Assembly: GCA_040752815.1 (NCBI GenBank)
Contig: JBFMGC010000026.1
Span: 1-37,453, forward strand
Direction: 5' to 3'
Origin: Candidatus Zixiibacteriota bacterium
Lineage (GTDB): Bacteria; Zixibacteria; MSB-5A5; GN15; FEB-12
DNA length: 37,453 nt
The translations under genes and the position numbers were made by a program. Below the pieces are notes generated by a model. That model had not been told where the DNA came from. It saw nothing but the letters and a program-made list of their open reading frames with translations, and did no database searches. Of this stretch, positions 24,734 through 33,749 are shown piece after piece; within the stretch, counting starts at the first letter, position 1, and every line of letters begins with the position of its first letter.

Positions 24734-26134
24734 ATGAACAAAACCCGCCAGCCCGCAGAACCATACCGCATAAAAGCAGTAGAGGCGATCAAGCTCCGCA
24801 GCCGCCACGAGCGCGAGCGGCTGATCGCCGAGGCTAACTACAATCTCTTTAAGATCGACGCCCAGGATATCTATATCGACTTGCTGACCGACTCCGGCAC
24901 CGGTGCGATGTCCAACAAACAGTGGGCGGCGCTCATGCTCGGCGATGAATCGTATGCCGGAGCGATCTCGTTCCGCAAATTCGAAAATACGGTCAGGGGA
25001 CTTTGCGGGAAACGGTTCGTGATCCCCTGCCATCAGGGGAGAGTCGCGGAGAATCTGGTGTTCTCGAACCTCATGAAAAAGGGCCAGTTTGTTCCGAACA
25101 ACACGCATTTCGACACCACCCGCGGCAACTGTCTCCACAAAGGCGGCATCCCGATCGACTTGCCTTGCCCGGAGAGCAAGTCCGATGAACCGCTCCCCTT
25201 CAAGGGCAACATGGATGTCGACCGTCTGGAGTCGTTTGTCAAAGAAAACGGCGCGGACCAGATCGCTATGGTGATAATGACGGTCACAAACAACTCGGCC
25301 GGCGGCCAGCCGGTGTCGATGGCCAACATCCATGAGGTGTCTGAAATCTGTCACCGCTACGGCATACTGTTCTACTTCGACTGCGCCCGGTTTGCAGAGA
25401 ATTGCTATTTCATCAAGCGCGACGAGCCCGGTTATGCTGGCAAGAGCATTCGCGAAATAGCAATGGAGATGTTTTCCTACTGCGACGGCGCGATGATGTC
25501 GGCCAAGAAAGACGGTCTGGCAAATATCGGTGGGTTTATTACGCTCGATGATGAGGATGCGTACGAACGCCTCACTCAACATCTGATCCTGATCGAGGGA
25601 TTCCCGACCTATGGCGGTTTGGCGGGACGTGATTTGGAGATTGTGGCAGTGGGTCTCGAAGAGGTGCTTGATTTCGAGTATCTCGATTTCCGCATAGAGC
25701 AGGTGCGGTATTTCGGTGATCAGATCAAAGCGGCCGGCCTGCCGATAATCGAGCCTACCGGCGGCCATGCCGTGTTTGTCGATGCCGGCCGGTTTCTCCT
25801 GCACATACCGGCGGGCCAGTTTCCCGGGCAATCCCTTTCGGTTGAGTTTTATATCGAGGGTGGAATCAGGGTTGTCGAAATCGGCAGCCTGATGTTCGGC
25901 GGGGTCGATACGAATAGCGGCAAGGAGTATCTCGCTCCGAGAGAACTCGTCCGGATGTGCCTTCCGCGGCGGGTCTATACCAATTCGCATATCGACTATG
26001 TCGCCGACACCGCTGCGCGAATTGGCGCGCGCAAGAACCGGCTCAAGGGGTACCGGGTGACACGCCAATCTCAGTTCCTTCGTCACTTCACTTGTGATCT
26101 GGCCGTATGCGACGTACAGAGGGTCAAAGCGTGA
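24734..26134 (+). CDS. tnaA: Tryptophanase (beta-eliminating lyase family)
   Basis: This PLP enzyme, 466 residues, would cleave tryptophan to indole, pyruvate and ammonia. Family landmarks are PYRIKAVEAIKL (10-21), IDLLTDSGTGAMS (48-60), GDESYAGAISF (70-80), CHQGRVAEN (99-107), NNSAGGQPVSMAN (186-198), FDCARFAENCYFIK (215-228) and Lys259 in MMSAKKDGLANIGG, the Schiff-base lysine. Tryptophanase is favoured over tyrosine phenol-lyase by HFDTTRG with Asp at 127 and by GIRVVEIGS, where phenol-lyases have an arginine (MERG) that binds the phenol. A strong AAAGGAG site precedes the ATG. The stop overlaps the following lipoprotein gene by four bases (GTGA). No leader peptide like tnaC was identified. 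Cytosolic. Confidence 0.9.
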   Translation: MNKTRQPAEPYRIKAVEAIKLRSRHERERLIAEANYNLFKIDAQDIYIDLLTDSGTGAMSNKQWAALMLGDESYAGAISFRKFENTVRGLCGKRFVIPCHQGRVAENLVFSNLMKKGQFVPNNTHFDTTRGNCLHKGGIPIDLPCPESKSDEPLPFKGNMDVDRLESFVKENGADQIAMVIMTVTNNSAGGQPVSMANIHEVSEICHRYGILFYFDCARFAENCYFIKRDEPGYAGKSIREIAMEMFSYCDGAMMSAKKDGLANIGGFITLDDEDAYERLTQHLILIEGFPTYGGLAGRDLEIVAVGLEEVLDFEYLDFRIEQVRYFGDQIKAAGLPIIEPTGGHAVFVDAGRFLLHIPAGQFPGQSLSVEFYIEGGIRVVEIGSLMFGGVDTNSGKEYLAPRELVRMCLPRRVYTNSHIDYVADTAARIGARKNRLKGYRVTRQSQFLRHFTCDLAVCDVQRVKA

Positions 26135-26733
26135 CGGGATTCGTGCGGGCGACGATTCTTCTAATTGCGCTGACCGTCGTTACGATTCTCAGCACCTGTA
26201 GCGCGGTTCATATTCGGACCGGCCCACCCACCGATGCGGAGGCCACACAGCGGTCCGAAGATCAGGGGCGACGGTTCCGCACTGAATGGGCGGACCGACT
26301 CCAGAGAACTGATCCGATCAATCAGGCGGAGATGCTTCGCGTGTTCCTCGACAGCACCACCACACGGTTCATCCGGTTCGGACGCCAGATTAACGACTGG
26401 TGGCGCGAGGAAAGCAAGCGACGGGGGGTGCAGGTGCCGATCGAGCAGGTTCGGGCCGCGGTGGAGCGCTCCAGCCAGATTGATCTCCCACTTCTCGACG
26501 CGTATGAGGACGTGCTCGAATACGGTGTAACCTTGATAAAAGAAGCCCGCTTTTTCGATTCACCGGCCCAGGAGAGGCTTGTCCAGTACCGCGACTTGTA
26601 CCTGGAAACGTACAGCGCCGTGTTTTATCCCAACGGTACCCGGGAGGAGTTTGACCTCCAGCTTCAGGGGCTCGAATCCCGCACTCAGCAGGCGAGCCGC
26701 GACCTGGAAGCAGAACTAGCGCGTTACCGTTAG
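26131..26733 (+). CDS. Putative lipoprotein, function unknown
   Basis: The start is taken as GTG 26131, overlapping the tryptophanase stop by four bases; an ATG at 26107 is the alternative. The N terminus is hydrophobic (FVRATILLIALTVVTILST) and ends at a Cys (LSTCSA) that fits a lipobox. The rest is charged and mostly helical (EDQGRRFRTEWADRLQR, RQINDWWREESKRRGVQ, EEFDLQLQGLESRTQQASRDLEAEL), with a probable coiled coil at the C terminus. The family is not recognised. Translational coupling to tryptophanase is an odd pairing of a cytosolic enzyme with an envelope protein. Confidence 0.65.
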   Translation: MTGFVRATILLIALTVVTILSTCSAVHIRTGPPTDAEATQRSEDQGRRFRTEWADRLQRTDPINQAEMLRVFLDSTTTRFIRFGRQINDWWREESKRRGVQVPIEQVRAAVERSSQIDLPLLDAYEDVLEYGVTLIKEARFFDSPAQERLVQYRDLYLETYSAVFYPNGTREEFDLQLQGLESRTQQASRDLEAELARYR

Positions 26734-26925
26734 TCGGCGGCCAACCGGTGATTTGCAAGAAGTTGCGGCCGCCTTGCGCCGGCGTCTTCACCGGAGGCCC
26801 CAATCGGCCCACCATAAGCACAAGAACCACAAGCAGATGAGGCCCCTGTTGCAGTCTGACGCCGCTCGGCGGGGATTTACGGCGAGGATATTGCTGTTTT
26901 CCGGTCGCGGCAACCGGTCTCAGGG
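26734..26925. other. Spacer between lipoprotein gene and secretion locus
   Basis: About 190 bp with no recognisable gene. GGTTGCCGCGACC-like complementarity (CCGGTCGCGG near 26901 with CAACCGGTCT near 26911) is only partial. The promoter and leader of the next gene begin at 26926. Confidence 0.4.
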
Positions 26926-26954
26926 TTGACAGATTGCCGGGAACTTGATATAAT
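26926..26954 (+). promoter_or_regulatory. Consensus sigma-70-type promoter of the T9SS-like locus
   Basis: Perfect TTGACA (26926-26931) and perfect TATAAT (26949-26954) with the optimal 17-bp spacing. Transcription should start near 26961, leaving an unusually long leader of about 152 nt before the ATG at 27113. It is the strongest promoter seen in the window. Confidence 0.88.
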
Positions 26955-26992
26955 AACGCGGTTTATACTGACTGAGAGGAGATCGATCTATA

Positions 26993-27111
26993 GCACTACG
27001 GTTAACGCTTTTTTGATTTGGTAGTTGAAAGAAGCTTTTAAAGGGTTTTGCAGTTAGCCCGCAAACCGTAGTTGCAGATCGACTCGGTTCCAGGGCTGGG
27101 TTTTATCCCAG
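26993..27111 (+). promoter_or_regulatory. Structured 5' leader of the PorU-like gene
   Basis: ACTACGGTT (26995-27003) pairs perfectly with AACCGTAGT (27064-27072); the stem extends by GC/GC (26993-26994 with 27074-27075) across a one-base bulge. It closes a loop of about 60 nt containing CTTTTTTG and AAGCTTTT. A second stem, CTGGG (27096-27100) with CCCAG (27107-27111), ends one base before the ATG, where no clear ribosome-binding site is seen. I do not recognise a known riboswitch class. A regulatory RNA role is inferred from length and structure. Confidence 0.5.
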
Positions 27112-27112
27112 T

Positions 27113-30100
27113 ATGGATTCTCATCGGTATAGTACCCCTATCCTGTTTCTGGCAGTTATAAGCCTTCCAGCAACTCTCTGGGGAGCGGACCCTAATCTTA
27201 GGGTGATCAATTCCACCGAACAAGGCTTCCGGTTTGTCTACGACTTCGGCCCGGCGTTGGATGCTGCAGAGGCTGCCAGTTCCGAGGTAGCCGCGTCCGA
27301 GTTGGTCGAAACAGTCCAACTGGCTGTTCCGCCCGGCTCGGAGGCCCGGTTGCTGTCAGCGACTGGAATCGGCGAGTCGCTGTCGGACGTTGTCGCACCG
27401 GATTCAAGTTATCGGATGAGCGGGCTGGCCGAGGTATCGCGGCCGGTGCTCACTCGTGGACGGCAGACAGTCGGCGTTAGAATCAGCCCGTATACCAATG
27501 GCCTGACCTACCGACAGGTGGAGGTGGAGGTCGGGTTTGACCGCACGCGCGCTGCGGCTGCACTCAGTCGTGAGGAAGATCCCGTATTCGAACGAATATG
27601 GGCGTCATCTTTGGCGAACTACGATGTCGCCAGGTCCTGGCCGCGTGAGGACCGCAAGCTGACGGCAATCTCTGCTGCGATGTCTACCGACTCTCACGAG
27701 AATCTGACAGCCGCGTCTGCCTGGTACAAGATCCCGGTCACCCAGACCGGCTTGGTACGAGTTACGGGCGCCCAGCTTGAAGCGGCGGGGATTTCGCTTT
27801 CCGGGCTTCGGTCCGATTCGATTCGCATCTTCAATGCCGGCGGCCTGCCCAACTCAGTGGACAATTTCGAGCCGAGGCCGGAATTCACTGAGATCTCGCT
27901 AATGGTTCTGGACGGCGGCGACGGAGAATTCGGGCGGAACGATCAGCTCCTGTTTTTTGGTGAGGCTCCCAATCGTTGGCTGTATTCCCCGACCGGCACG
28001 CCTCGCTGGGTGAACAACGTTTACACCACCACCAACATTTACTGGCTCGCGGTGTCAGGTAGTTTTTCCACAGCCCCAAGGCGCATGGTTCAGGTGCTCG
28101 GCGCTCCGACCGGCGCACCCGTTTATGACACATATCGCGCAAGGGTGCATATCGAGCAGGATAATCTGATCGGCACCGAGCCCGACGGTAATGTCTGGGA
28201 TTTCTACAACTGGTATTGGAGCAATCAGACGTCGGTTGCATTTCAGGTGGCGACGCCCGGAGCTATCGAATCTGATTCGACCCATATCTATGTATCGGGG
28301 CGCACCAACCGCAATATCGACGTAACAGTGAATGGTGTGCCGGCGTCGGAGATTGACTGCAACAGCTCTGAGTGCCGGTTTTACACGAGAGCGCTAAGAG
28401 GAGGGGCCGCCCAGTCCAATCAGACCAGTTTGGTGCTGACGCCTATCTCGGCGCGGATTCCCCCGTTTTTGGACTATGTGGAGATGACCTATTCAAGTCG
28501 GATAGTGCCGGCGAACAACCGACTCGACTTTGTGATGGAGGGTATCGACGGTGACGTGGATATTCGGGTGGTCGACGCCTTCAGCTCTACGCCGACAATT
28601 CTCGACATTTCGGATCCGCTGCATCCTGAGATCATCGCCGGGTATGATCGCAGCGGTGGGTATGTCACATTTCGCGGTCATGTATCTACGGACAGTGCCA
28701 ACCGCTTCTATTGCGGCATCGTGAGCCTGGCGGTACCGTCGGCGCCGCTAGCCCGAGTGGATTTCACGGACCTTCGCGCCGGGTACAAGCAGACCGACCT
28801 GATTATCGTGGCCACTTCCTCGCTGGCCGGAAGCCTGGACGAGTATATAGCATACCGTCAGGGCCAGGGAGTGGTGATACAGGTTGTCGACATCGCAGAT
28901 ATCATTGACAACTTTTCGTACGGCCTCTACGATCCGACGGCGATCCGCGATTTTCTCAAGTTCGCGTATGAGAATTATTCGGCTCCGGCGCCATCCGGTG
29001 TGCTATTTGTCGGCGACGCGACGTATGATTATCTGGATCGTTTGGGCACCGGCACAACCAACCTGGTTCCGTCGTATGTTCGTCCCGGCGACCGGACGTA
29101 CAGCGACGACAACTACGTCTACTTCGGCGAGTTCGGCATCCTCGATGAGGATCGCGACCGTGGTTATGACATGATGACAGCTCGCTGGCCGGTGCGATCG
29201 GCGTCCGAGATAAATACAATAGTCGCCAAAGCCAGGGAATACGAATCCCCGGCGACTTTCGGCGCCTGGCGCACGCGGATAACGCTGGTCGCCGACGACG
29301 AGCACGCGGCCGAGCGCCACAACGAGTTGTTTCACACCCGGGACACCGAAACGCTCGAGCGGGTGTACGTGCCCCGCACGCTGAACCGGCAGAAGATCTA
29401 TCTCTGGGATTACCCGTTCGTGAATCGCGAGAAGCCCGGCGCGAATGAGGCCATACTCCGTGCGTTCAACGAGGGCACGCTGATCGTCAATTATGTCGGG
29501 CACGGCAACCCGGATGTCTGGGCGCACGAGCGTGTCCTGCAGCGGGCGGGAGATCTCCCGCTGCTGCGTAACTCTGGCCGGCTGCCGCTAGTGTATGCGG
29601 CGTCGTGTGATATTGGGTTCTTCGATGATCCCCAAAGCGAGGGTATGGGCGAGGGCTTTCTGGAAATGCGCGAGGGCGGGGCGGTGGGAGTGATCTCGGC
29701 AACTCGACTTGTATACGCCGCTGATAATGCCCAGTTCAATCGCGCCGTTTACGCGCAGCTTTTTGCGAATCCGGATCTATCGATCAGCGAGGCGCTGTTT
29801 GCCGCTAAGGTGCAGCGGCAGTATCCCAACCCGTTCGACACGATTCCGCGCCGGGTGGACAATGACCGCGCCTACAGTTTTCTCGGTGATCCCTGCCTTC
29901 GGCTGGGGCTTCCCCGCTACCGTATCGAATTCACGACCCAACCCGACAGCCTGGTGGCTCTGCAGACTTCGCGCCTGAGCGGGCGAATCACCGATCAGTC
30001 CGGCTTGCCTTTCAACGGCGATGGGGTGCTTTATGTCGATGTCTATGACTCCGATCGGCAGCGCTCGTATCATCTGCCGGACGACACCAATATGACACGT

Positions 30101-30970
30101 TACGCGGTCACAGGTCCAACGATTTTTCGTGGCACCGCGTCGATTGACGATGGCCAGTTTGATATGCAGTTCATTACGCCGGTTGATGTCGGCTACCGCG
30201 GTGTCAGCGCCAGAGTGTCGGTGTATGCTGTCCTGGGAAGCGTGGATGCTGTCGGAATGGTGGACAGTATCGCGGTGAGTGAGAGGCAAGGGACCGCCCA
30301 GGATATGCAAGGGCCGCAGATCGAATACGGTTCGGTTAAACGCGGCCTGATTCGCGACGGTGACTTTATTGACCGCGCCGACAGCCTGGTGATACGGCTG
30401 GCGGATGTCTCAGGAATAAACCTGGTTGGGGGGATCGGCCACGGTATCAGCCTGGTAATCGACGACCGCGCCGAAGAGGCGATATATCTGACCGACCTGT
30501 TCCAGTACGAACGTGACAGCCACACGTCCGGCAGCCTGATGTTCGCCCTATCCGGATTCGAAAGCGGTCGTCACCGCTTCAATATCAAAGCCTGGGACAA
30601 CGTGAACAACGTCTCGTCGGCCGAGTTTACCGCCGAGATCGGCGGAGGCGCCGGACTGGCAGTAAGAGATTTACTCAACCATCCCAACCCGATGCAGCAA
30701 CTGACGATCTTTTATTTTGAGTTGACTGAAGCGGTCGAGGAATTGAAAGTCTCCGTTTACACGCTATCCGGTAAGTACATCTGGAGCACGAGCCGATATG
30801 ATCTTCAGGCCGATCGATATCCGAATGAGACGGTCGAGATTGTCTGGGACGGCCGTGACAACGAGGGGGATCGGGTCGGCACGGGGGTGTATATCTATCG
30901 CCTGTCCGCTCTTTCGGCCGGGCAGGGCGGCGAGGCCGAGGAATTCGGCAAACTGGTAGTTTTGAACTGA
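27113..30970 (+). CDS. PorU-like C25 (gingipain-type) peptidase, T9SS sortase homologue
   Basis: This 1285-residue exported protein starts with a signal peptide (YSTPILFLAVISLPATLWGAD). The C25 domain lies at about 555-930: DLIIVATSSLAGSLDEYIAYRQGQG, YDPTAIRDFLKFAYENY, GVLFVGDATYDYLDR, then the catalytic His797 in VNYVGHGNPDVWAHE and Cys832 in YAASCDIGFF. The order and long N-terminal beta-rich region match PorU, which in Bacteroidetes cuts off cargo sorting domains and attaches cargo to the surface. The C terminus (NHPNPMQQL, LKVSVYTLSGKYIW, GTGVYIYRL, KLVVLN) is itself a sorting-type/FlgD-Ig domain, as in PorU. It heads a probable operon with the PorV-like gene 46 bp downstream. Whether it is a sortase or a cargo protease is not proven. 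Confidence 0.85.
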   Translation: MDSHRYSTPILFLAVISLPATLWGADPNLRVINSTEQGFRFVYDFGPALDAAEAASSEVAASELVETVQLAVPPGSEARLLSATGIGESLSDVVAPDSSYRMSGLAEVSRPVLTRGRQTVGVRISPYTNGLTYRQVEVEVGFDRTRAAAALSREEDPVFERIWASSLANYDVARSWPREDRKLTAISAAMSTDSHENLTAASAWYKIPVTQTGLVRVTGAQLEAAGISLSGLRSDSIRIFNAGGLPNSVDNFEPRPEFTEISLMVLDGGDGEFGRNDQLLFFGEAPNRWLYSPTGTPRWVNNVYTTTNIYWLAVSGSFSTAPRRMVQVLGAPTGAPVYDTYRARVHIEQDNLIGTEPDGNVWDFYNWYWSNQTSVAFQVATPGAIESDSTHIYVSGRTNRNIDVTVNGVPASEIDCNSSECRFYTRALRGGAAQSNQTSLVLTPISARIPPFLDYVEMTYSSRIVPANNRLDFVMEGIDGDVDIRVVDAFSSTPTILDISDPLHPEIIAGYDRSGGYVTFRGHVSTDSANRFYCGIVSLAVPSAPLARVDFTDLRAGYKQTDLIIVATSSLAGSLDEYIAYRQGQGVVIQVVDIADIIDNFSYGLYDPTAIRDFLKFAYENYSAPAPSGVLFVGDATYDYLDRLGTGTTNLVPSYVRPGDRTYSDDNYVYFGEFGILDEDRDRGYDMMTARWPVRSASEINTIVAKAREYESPATFGAWRTRITLVADDEHAAERHNELFHTRDTETLERVYVPRTLNRQKIYLWDYPFVNREKPGANEAILRAFNEGTLIVNYVGHGNPDVWAHERVLQRAGDLPLLRNSGRLPLVYAASCDIGFFDDPQSEGMGEGFLEMREGGAVGVISATRLVYAADNAQFNRAVYAQLFANPDLSISEALFAAKVQRQYPNPFDTIPRRVDNDRAYSFLGDPCLRLGLPRYRIEFTTQPDSLVALQTSRLSGRITDQSGLPFNGDGVLYVDVYDSDRQRSYHLPDDTNMTRYAVTGPTIFRGTASIDDGQFDMQFITPVDVGYRGVSARVSVYAVLGSVDAVGMVDSIAVSERQGTAQDMQGPQIEYGSVKRGLIRDGDFIDRADSLVIRLADVSGINLVGGIGHGISLVIDDRAEEAIYLTDLFQYERDSHTSGSLMFALSGFESGRHRFNIKAWDNVNNVSSAEFTAEIGGGAGLAVRDLLNHPNPMQQLTIFYFELTEAVEELKVSVYTLSGKYIWSTSRYDLQADRYPNETVEIVWDGRDNEGDRVGTGVYIYRLSALSAGQGGEAEEFGKLVVLN

Positions 30971-31016
30971 TTGCGATGACAACATCTGTAACTTTATATT
31001 CCTGGAGTATCTCTTG

Positions 31017-33740
31017 ATGAACATGCGAAAACAGCTTCTGGTGGCGGCAGCCGTACTTCTCGGTCTGATTCCGGTCTCGGATGCCCTGGCCAACATCTCC
31101 AATGCGGCGGTGCTGTTTCTTAGGATAGCGCCGGGGTCGCGCGCCGCCGGTATGGGCGAGGCCTACGTGGCGATTGCCGATGATGCGACCGCAACGCACT
31201 GGAATCCGGCAGGTCTGGGCAGCTATCCGCTTTCGGATACCTGGATCGAAGCCGAGATCCCCGCGGCCTATCGCCCGCTGAAGGGCTTTGCACCGCTGAG
31301 TACCGGAGGCGACCACAATTACCTCGACTACGATATCTGGGCGATCACACCCCAGGGATTGATTCGCTATGATAACAAACGCTGGAACACCGACGAGGTC
31401 TTCAGCACCCGCACCGACGAAACCCTCGAGCAGATCGTCAAGAATTACTTCCGTATCGACGATCCGGCCCGCCTCGAGGCCATGATCGAACGGGTGGCGG
31501 CTCTCAATAATCGAGGCGGCTACGACGTGATCGAAGCGTTGCGCGATACTATCGTGGCATCGATTCCGGAAACATACGATACCCGGGAGACTGTCCTGCA
31601 GGATATGGATTCGCTCCTGGTTTGTTATCGCCGCTGCCTGGTGAACTGGGATCGAGTCCAGGAGGTCCGCGACCGTCTCAAGGAAGGGCTGAAAGACGGT
31701 GCGCTCAATGATACCGAGTGTGATCGGGTTGCCGTATCGCTTGAACGCACGCGCAACCGCTTTCTCCCCGAGGAGCTGCGGGTACCGTATAGCGCCCTGT
31801 TCAGCGGCGAGCCGACAGCGGTAGCGTCCAACGGCGACGTGCTGCTGGTTGGGTCGGCCGACGGCCTTGCCAGCTTCAACGGTCGTTACTGGACTCTGGT
31901 GAAGAGCCAGGCCGGTGAGAAGATAGGCGAAATCACTTCGCTGCACACGGTGGGCGAGGCGATAATCGTGGGAATGTCCGACGGAATCGGTGTGTTCCGC
32001 GGTGCGACGGTCAGCCCGCTTACCAACAGCGCGGCGACTTTGCCGGACGGATCGGTCGATGCTATCGGAGGCAGCGCTCTGACCGATCTCTACGCCGTAG
32101 TGGCAGGCGACGTTTATCGTTTCAACGGCATGCAGTGGACCGGCACAACCAGCTACACGGTAGCGGTGGATGACTCGCTCGACAAAATCGCGGCCCGCTT
32201 CTCTATCTACGGATCAGCCGCAGACAAGGAGCGCTTTATAGAGAAATATCGCGACTTGCAGACGGCTACCATGGCGCCCGCGGAAACGCCTGTTGTTCTG
32301 GACTCGGCTCCGACAGCCTCAATAGATACGACGGTAATCCCCGCGGTCGACTCGACCATGCCGCCCGCCGAGCAGCCCGGTGACACTGTTGTTGCGCCTG
32401 CCTCCGGAATTGCCGGAATCGACACACCATTCCATCCGGGTGCGGAAATTCGCGTACCGATCGCAGCCAGCGTCAAAGGGAAGGTCCGCGCGATTTTTGT
32501 CGATGTCAATCACCGTCTCTGGCTCGGCACCGACCACGGCATATTCTACTTCGACGGCAGCCGGTGGCAGACGCCGGGCTACTCGCAGTACACGATTGCG
32601 TCTGGGGAGACGCTGGACACGATCGCGTCTCGCCGCTCCGGCCTGACAATCGATGAGCTCGACATGTACAAGAAGGTGTTGAGGGAGATAAACGATCTGG
32701 ATGGCGAACCCCAGGAGGGCGCCACTATCAAAGTCTACACTAACCCGGCGGCCCACTCGGTAAACGCCATTGGCGGCGACGGACGCACGGTGTATTTCGC
32801 CACTGAAGACGGTCTGATCGAATTCGACGGCCGCAACTGGTCGCGCACCGGACTAAGGGGTCTGACTCGCGACAACATTGTCGGGGTCAGTCTATTGGGA
32901 AGCGAAAGCTGGCTGGCCAGTAACGAGAAGCTGGTCATCAAGGGGCGAGGCCACTCCGAGATCTCGGTCATGCACGTGAACTGGCTGCCGGAACTGGCGA
33001 GCGATCTGTACTACGAGTTTCTGTCGGTGGCAGGCAACAAAGAAGGCTGGGGGACATTCGGCGGCAGCATCACGTTCATCAGCTACGGTAAGTTCCAGAG
33101 AACCAACGAAACCGGCCAGGAACTCGGTGAGTTCGAATCGTTCGATATCGCCGGAGCGATTTCATACGGTACGTCGCTGACTAACAAGCTCAAGGGCGGG
33201 GTATCGGTCAAGGTCATCTACTCGCGCCTCTCGGATCAGGGTGCGGGCGCCGAGAAGGGCAGTGGCACCGCCACCGGGTTCGCTCTTGATCTCGGACTGC
33301 TGTACCACATGACTCCGCGGCTCACGTGGGGTCTGGCGCTGACCAACCTCGGTCCGGAGATGTCATATATCGACGCCGACCAGTCCGACGATCTCCCGCG
33401 CAACCTGGCGATAGGTGTGGCATATCGACTCCTCCGTTCTGAGTATACCAGCCTTATAGCTACTGTCGAGGCAAACAAACTAATGGTCGGACTCGATGGC
33501 AAAACGAGCAAGGAAATCAAAGAATCGATATTCAACGGCGGGATTGAGTTCACCTACGCCAACCTGTTCGCGGCCCGCGCAGGCTATATTTACGATCAGG
33601 AAGGTGAGATCAAAACTCCGACGATTGGATTCGGTCTGTCACCCTTCACGTGGGGTGAGTTCGATTTTGCTTACATCCCGAGTCAGAAGGACTTTTCGCT
33701 GGCCAACACGCTGCGCATTTCATTGCGCTTGATTCTGTAG
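31017..33740 (+). CDS. PorV-like outer-membrane protein interrupted by propeller and LysM-like repeats
   Basis: A 907-residue protein with signal peptide (MRKQLLVAAAVLLGLIPVSDALA) and a PorV/UPF0164-type N terminus (AAVLFLRIAPGSRAAGMGEAYVAIADDATATHWNPAGLG, cited as motif at about 28-68). Barrel strands resume near residue 658 (SDLYYEFLSVAG, WGTFGGSITFISYG) and run to the end. Between about 95 and 655 is an insertion. It contains propeller-like blades such as ITPQGLIRYDNKRW, DGLASFNGRYWTL, HGIFYFDGSRWQ and DGLIEFDGRNW. It also has three LysM-like segments, TRTDETLEQIVKNYF, SYTVAVDDSLDKIAARF and QYTIASGETLDTIASRR. PorV normally has about 400 residues and shuttles T9SS cargo. The start is ATG 31017 (TGGAG upstream); TTG 31014 and ATG 31023 are alternatives. 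Confidence 0.8.
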   Translation: MNMRKQLLVAAAVLLGLIPVSDALANISNAAVLFLRIAPGSRAAGMGEAYVAIADDATATHWNPAGLGSYPLSDTWIEAEIPAAYRPLKGFAPLSTGGDHNYLDYDIWAITPQGLIRYDNKRWNTDEVFSTRTDETLEQIVKNYFRIDDPARLEAMIERVAALNNRGGYDVIEALRDTIVASIPETYDTRETVLQDMDSLLVCYRRCLVNWDRVQEVRDRLKEGLKDGALNDTECDRVAVSLERTRNRFLPEELRVPYSALFSGEPTAVASNGDVLLVGSADGLASFNGRYWTLVKSQAGEKIGEITSLHTVGEAIIVGMSDGIGVFRGATVSPLTNSAATLPDGSVDAIGGSALTDLYAVVAGDVYRFNGMQWTGTTSYTVAVDDSLDKIAARFSIYGSAADKERFIEKYRDLQTATMAPAETPVVLDSAPTASIDTTVIPAVDSTMPPAEQPGDTVVAPASGIAGIDTPFHPGAEIRVPIAASVKGKVRAIFVDVNHRLWLGTDHGIFYFDGSRWQTPGYSQYTIASGETLDTIASRRSGLTIDELDMYKKVLREINDLDGEPQEGATIKVYTNPAAHSVNAIGGDGRTVYFATEDGLIEFDGRNWSRTGLRGLTRDNIVGVSLLGSESWLASNEKLVIKGRGHSEISVMHVNWLPELASDLYYEFLSVAGNKEGWGTFGGSITFISYGKFQRTNETGQELGEFESFDIAGAISYGTSLTNKLKGGVSVKVIYSRLSDQGAGAEKGSGTATGFALDLGLLYHMTPRLTWGLALTNLGPEMSYIDADQSDDLPRNLAIGVAYRLLRSEYTSLIATVEANKLMVGLDGKTSKEIKESIFNGGIEFTYANLFAARAGYIYDQEGEIKTPTIGFGLSPFTWGEFDFAYIPSQKDFSLANTLRISLRLIL

Positions 33741-33749
33741 GGCAGGCAG

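Noticed and set aside
24662-26086. Long open frame of 474 codons on the minus strand
   Set aside because: It lies wholly opposite the tryptophanase gene, whose family motifs are unmistakable; it is a shadow caused by the high-GC codon pattern.
30675-31946. Minus-strand open frame of 423 codons
   Set aside because: It is antisense to the end of the PorU-like gene and the start of the PorV-like gene and shows no protein family pattern.
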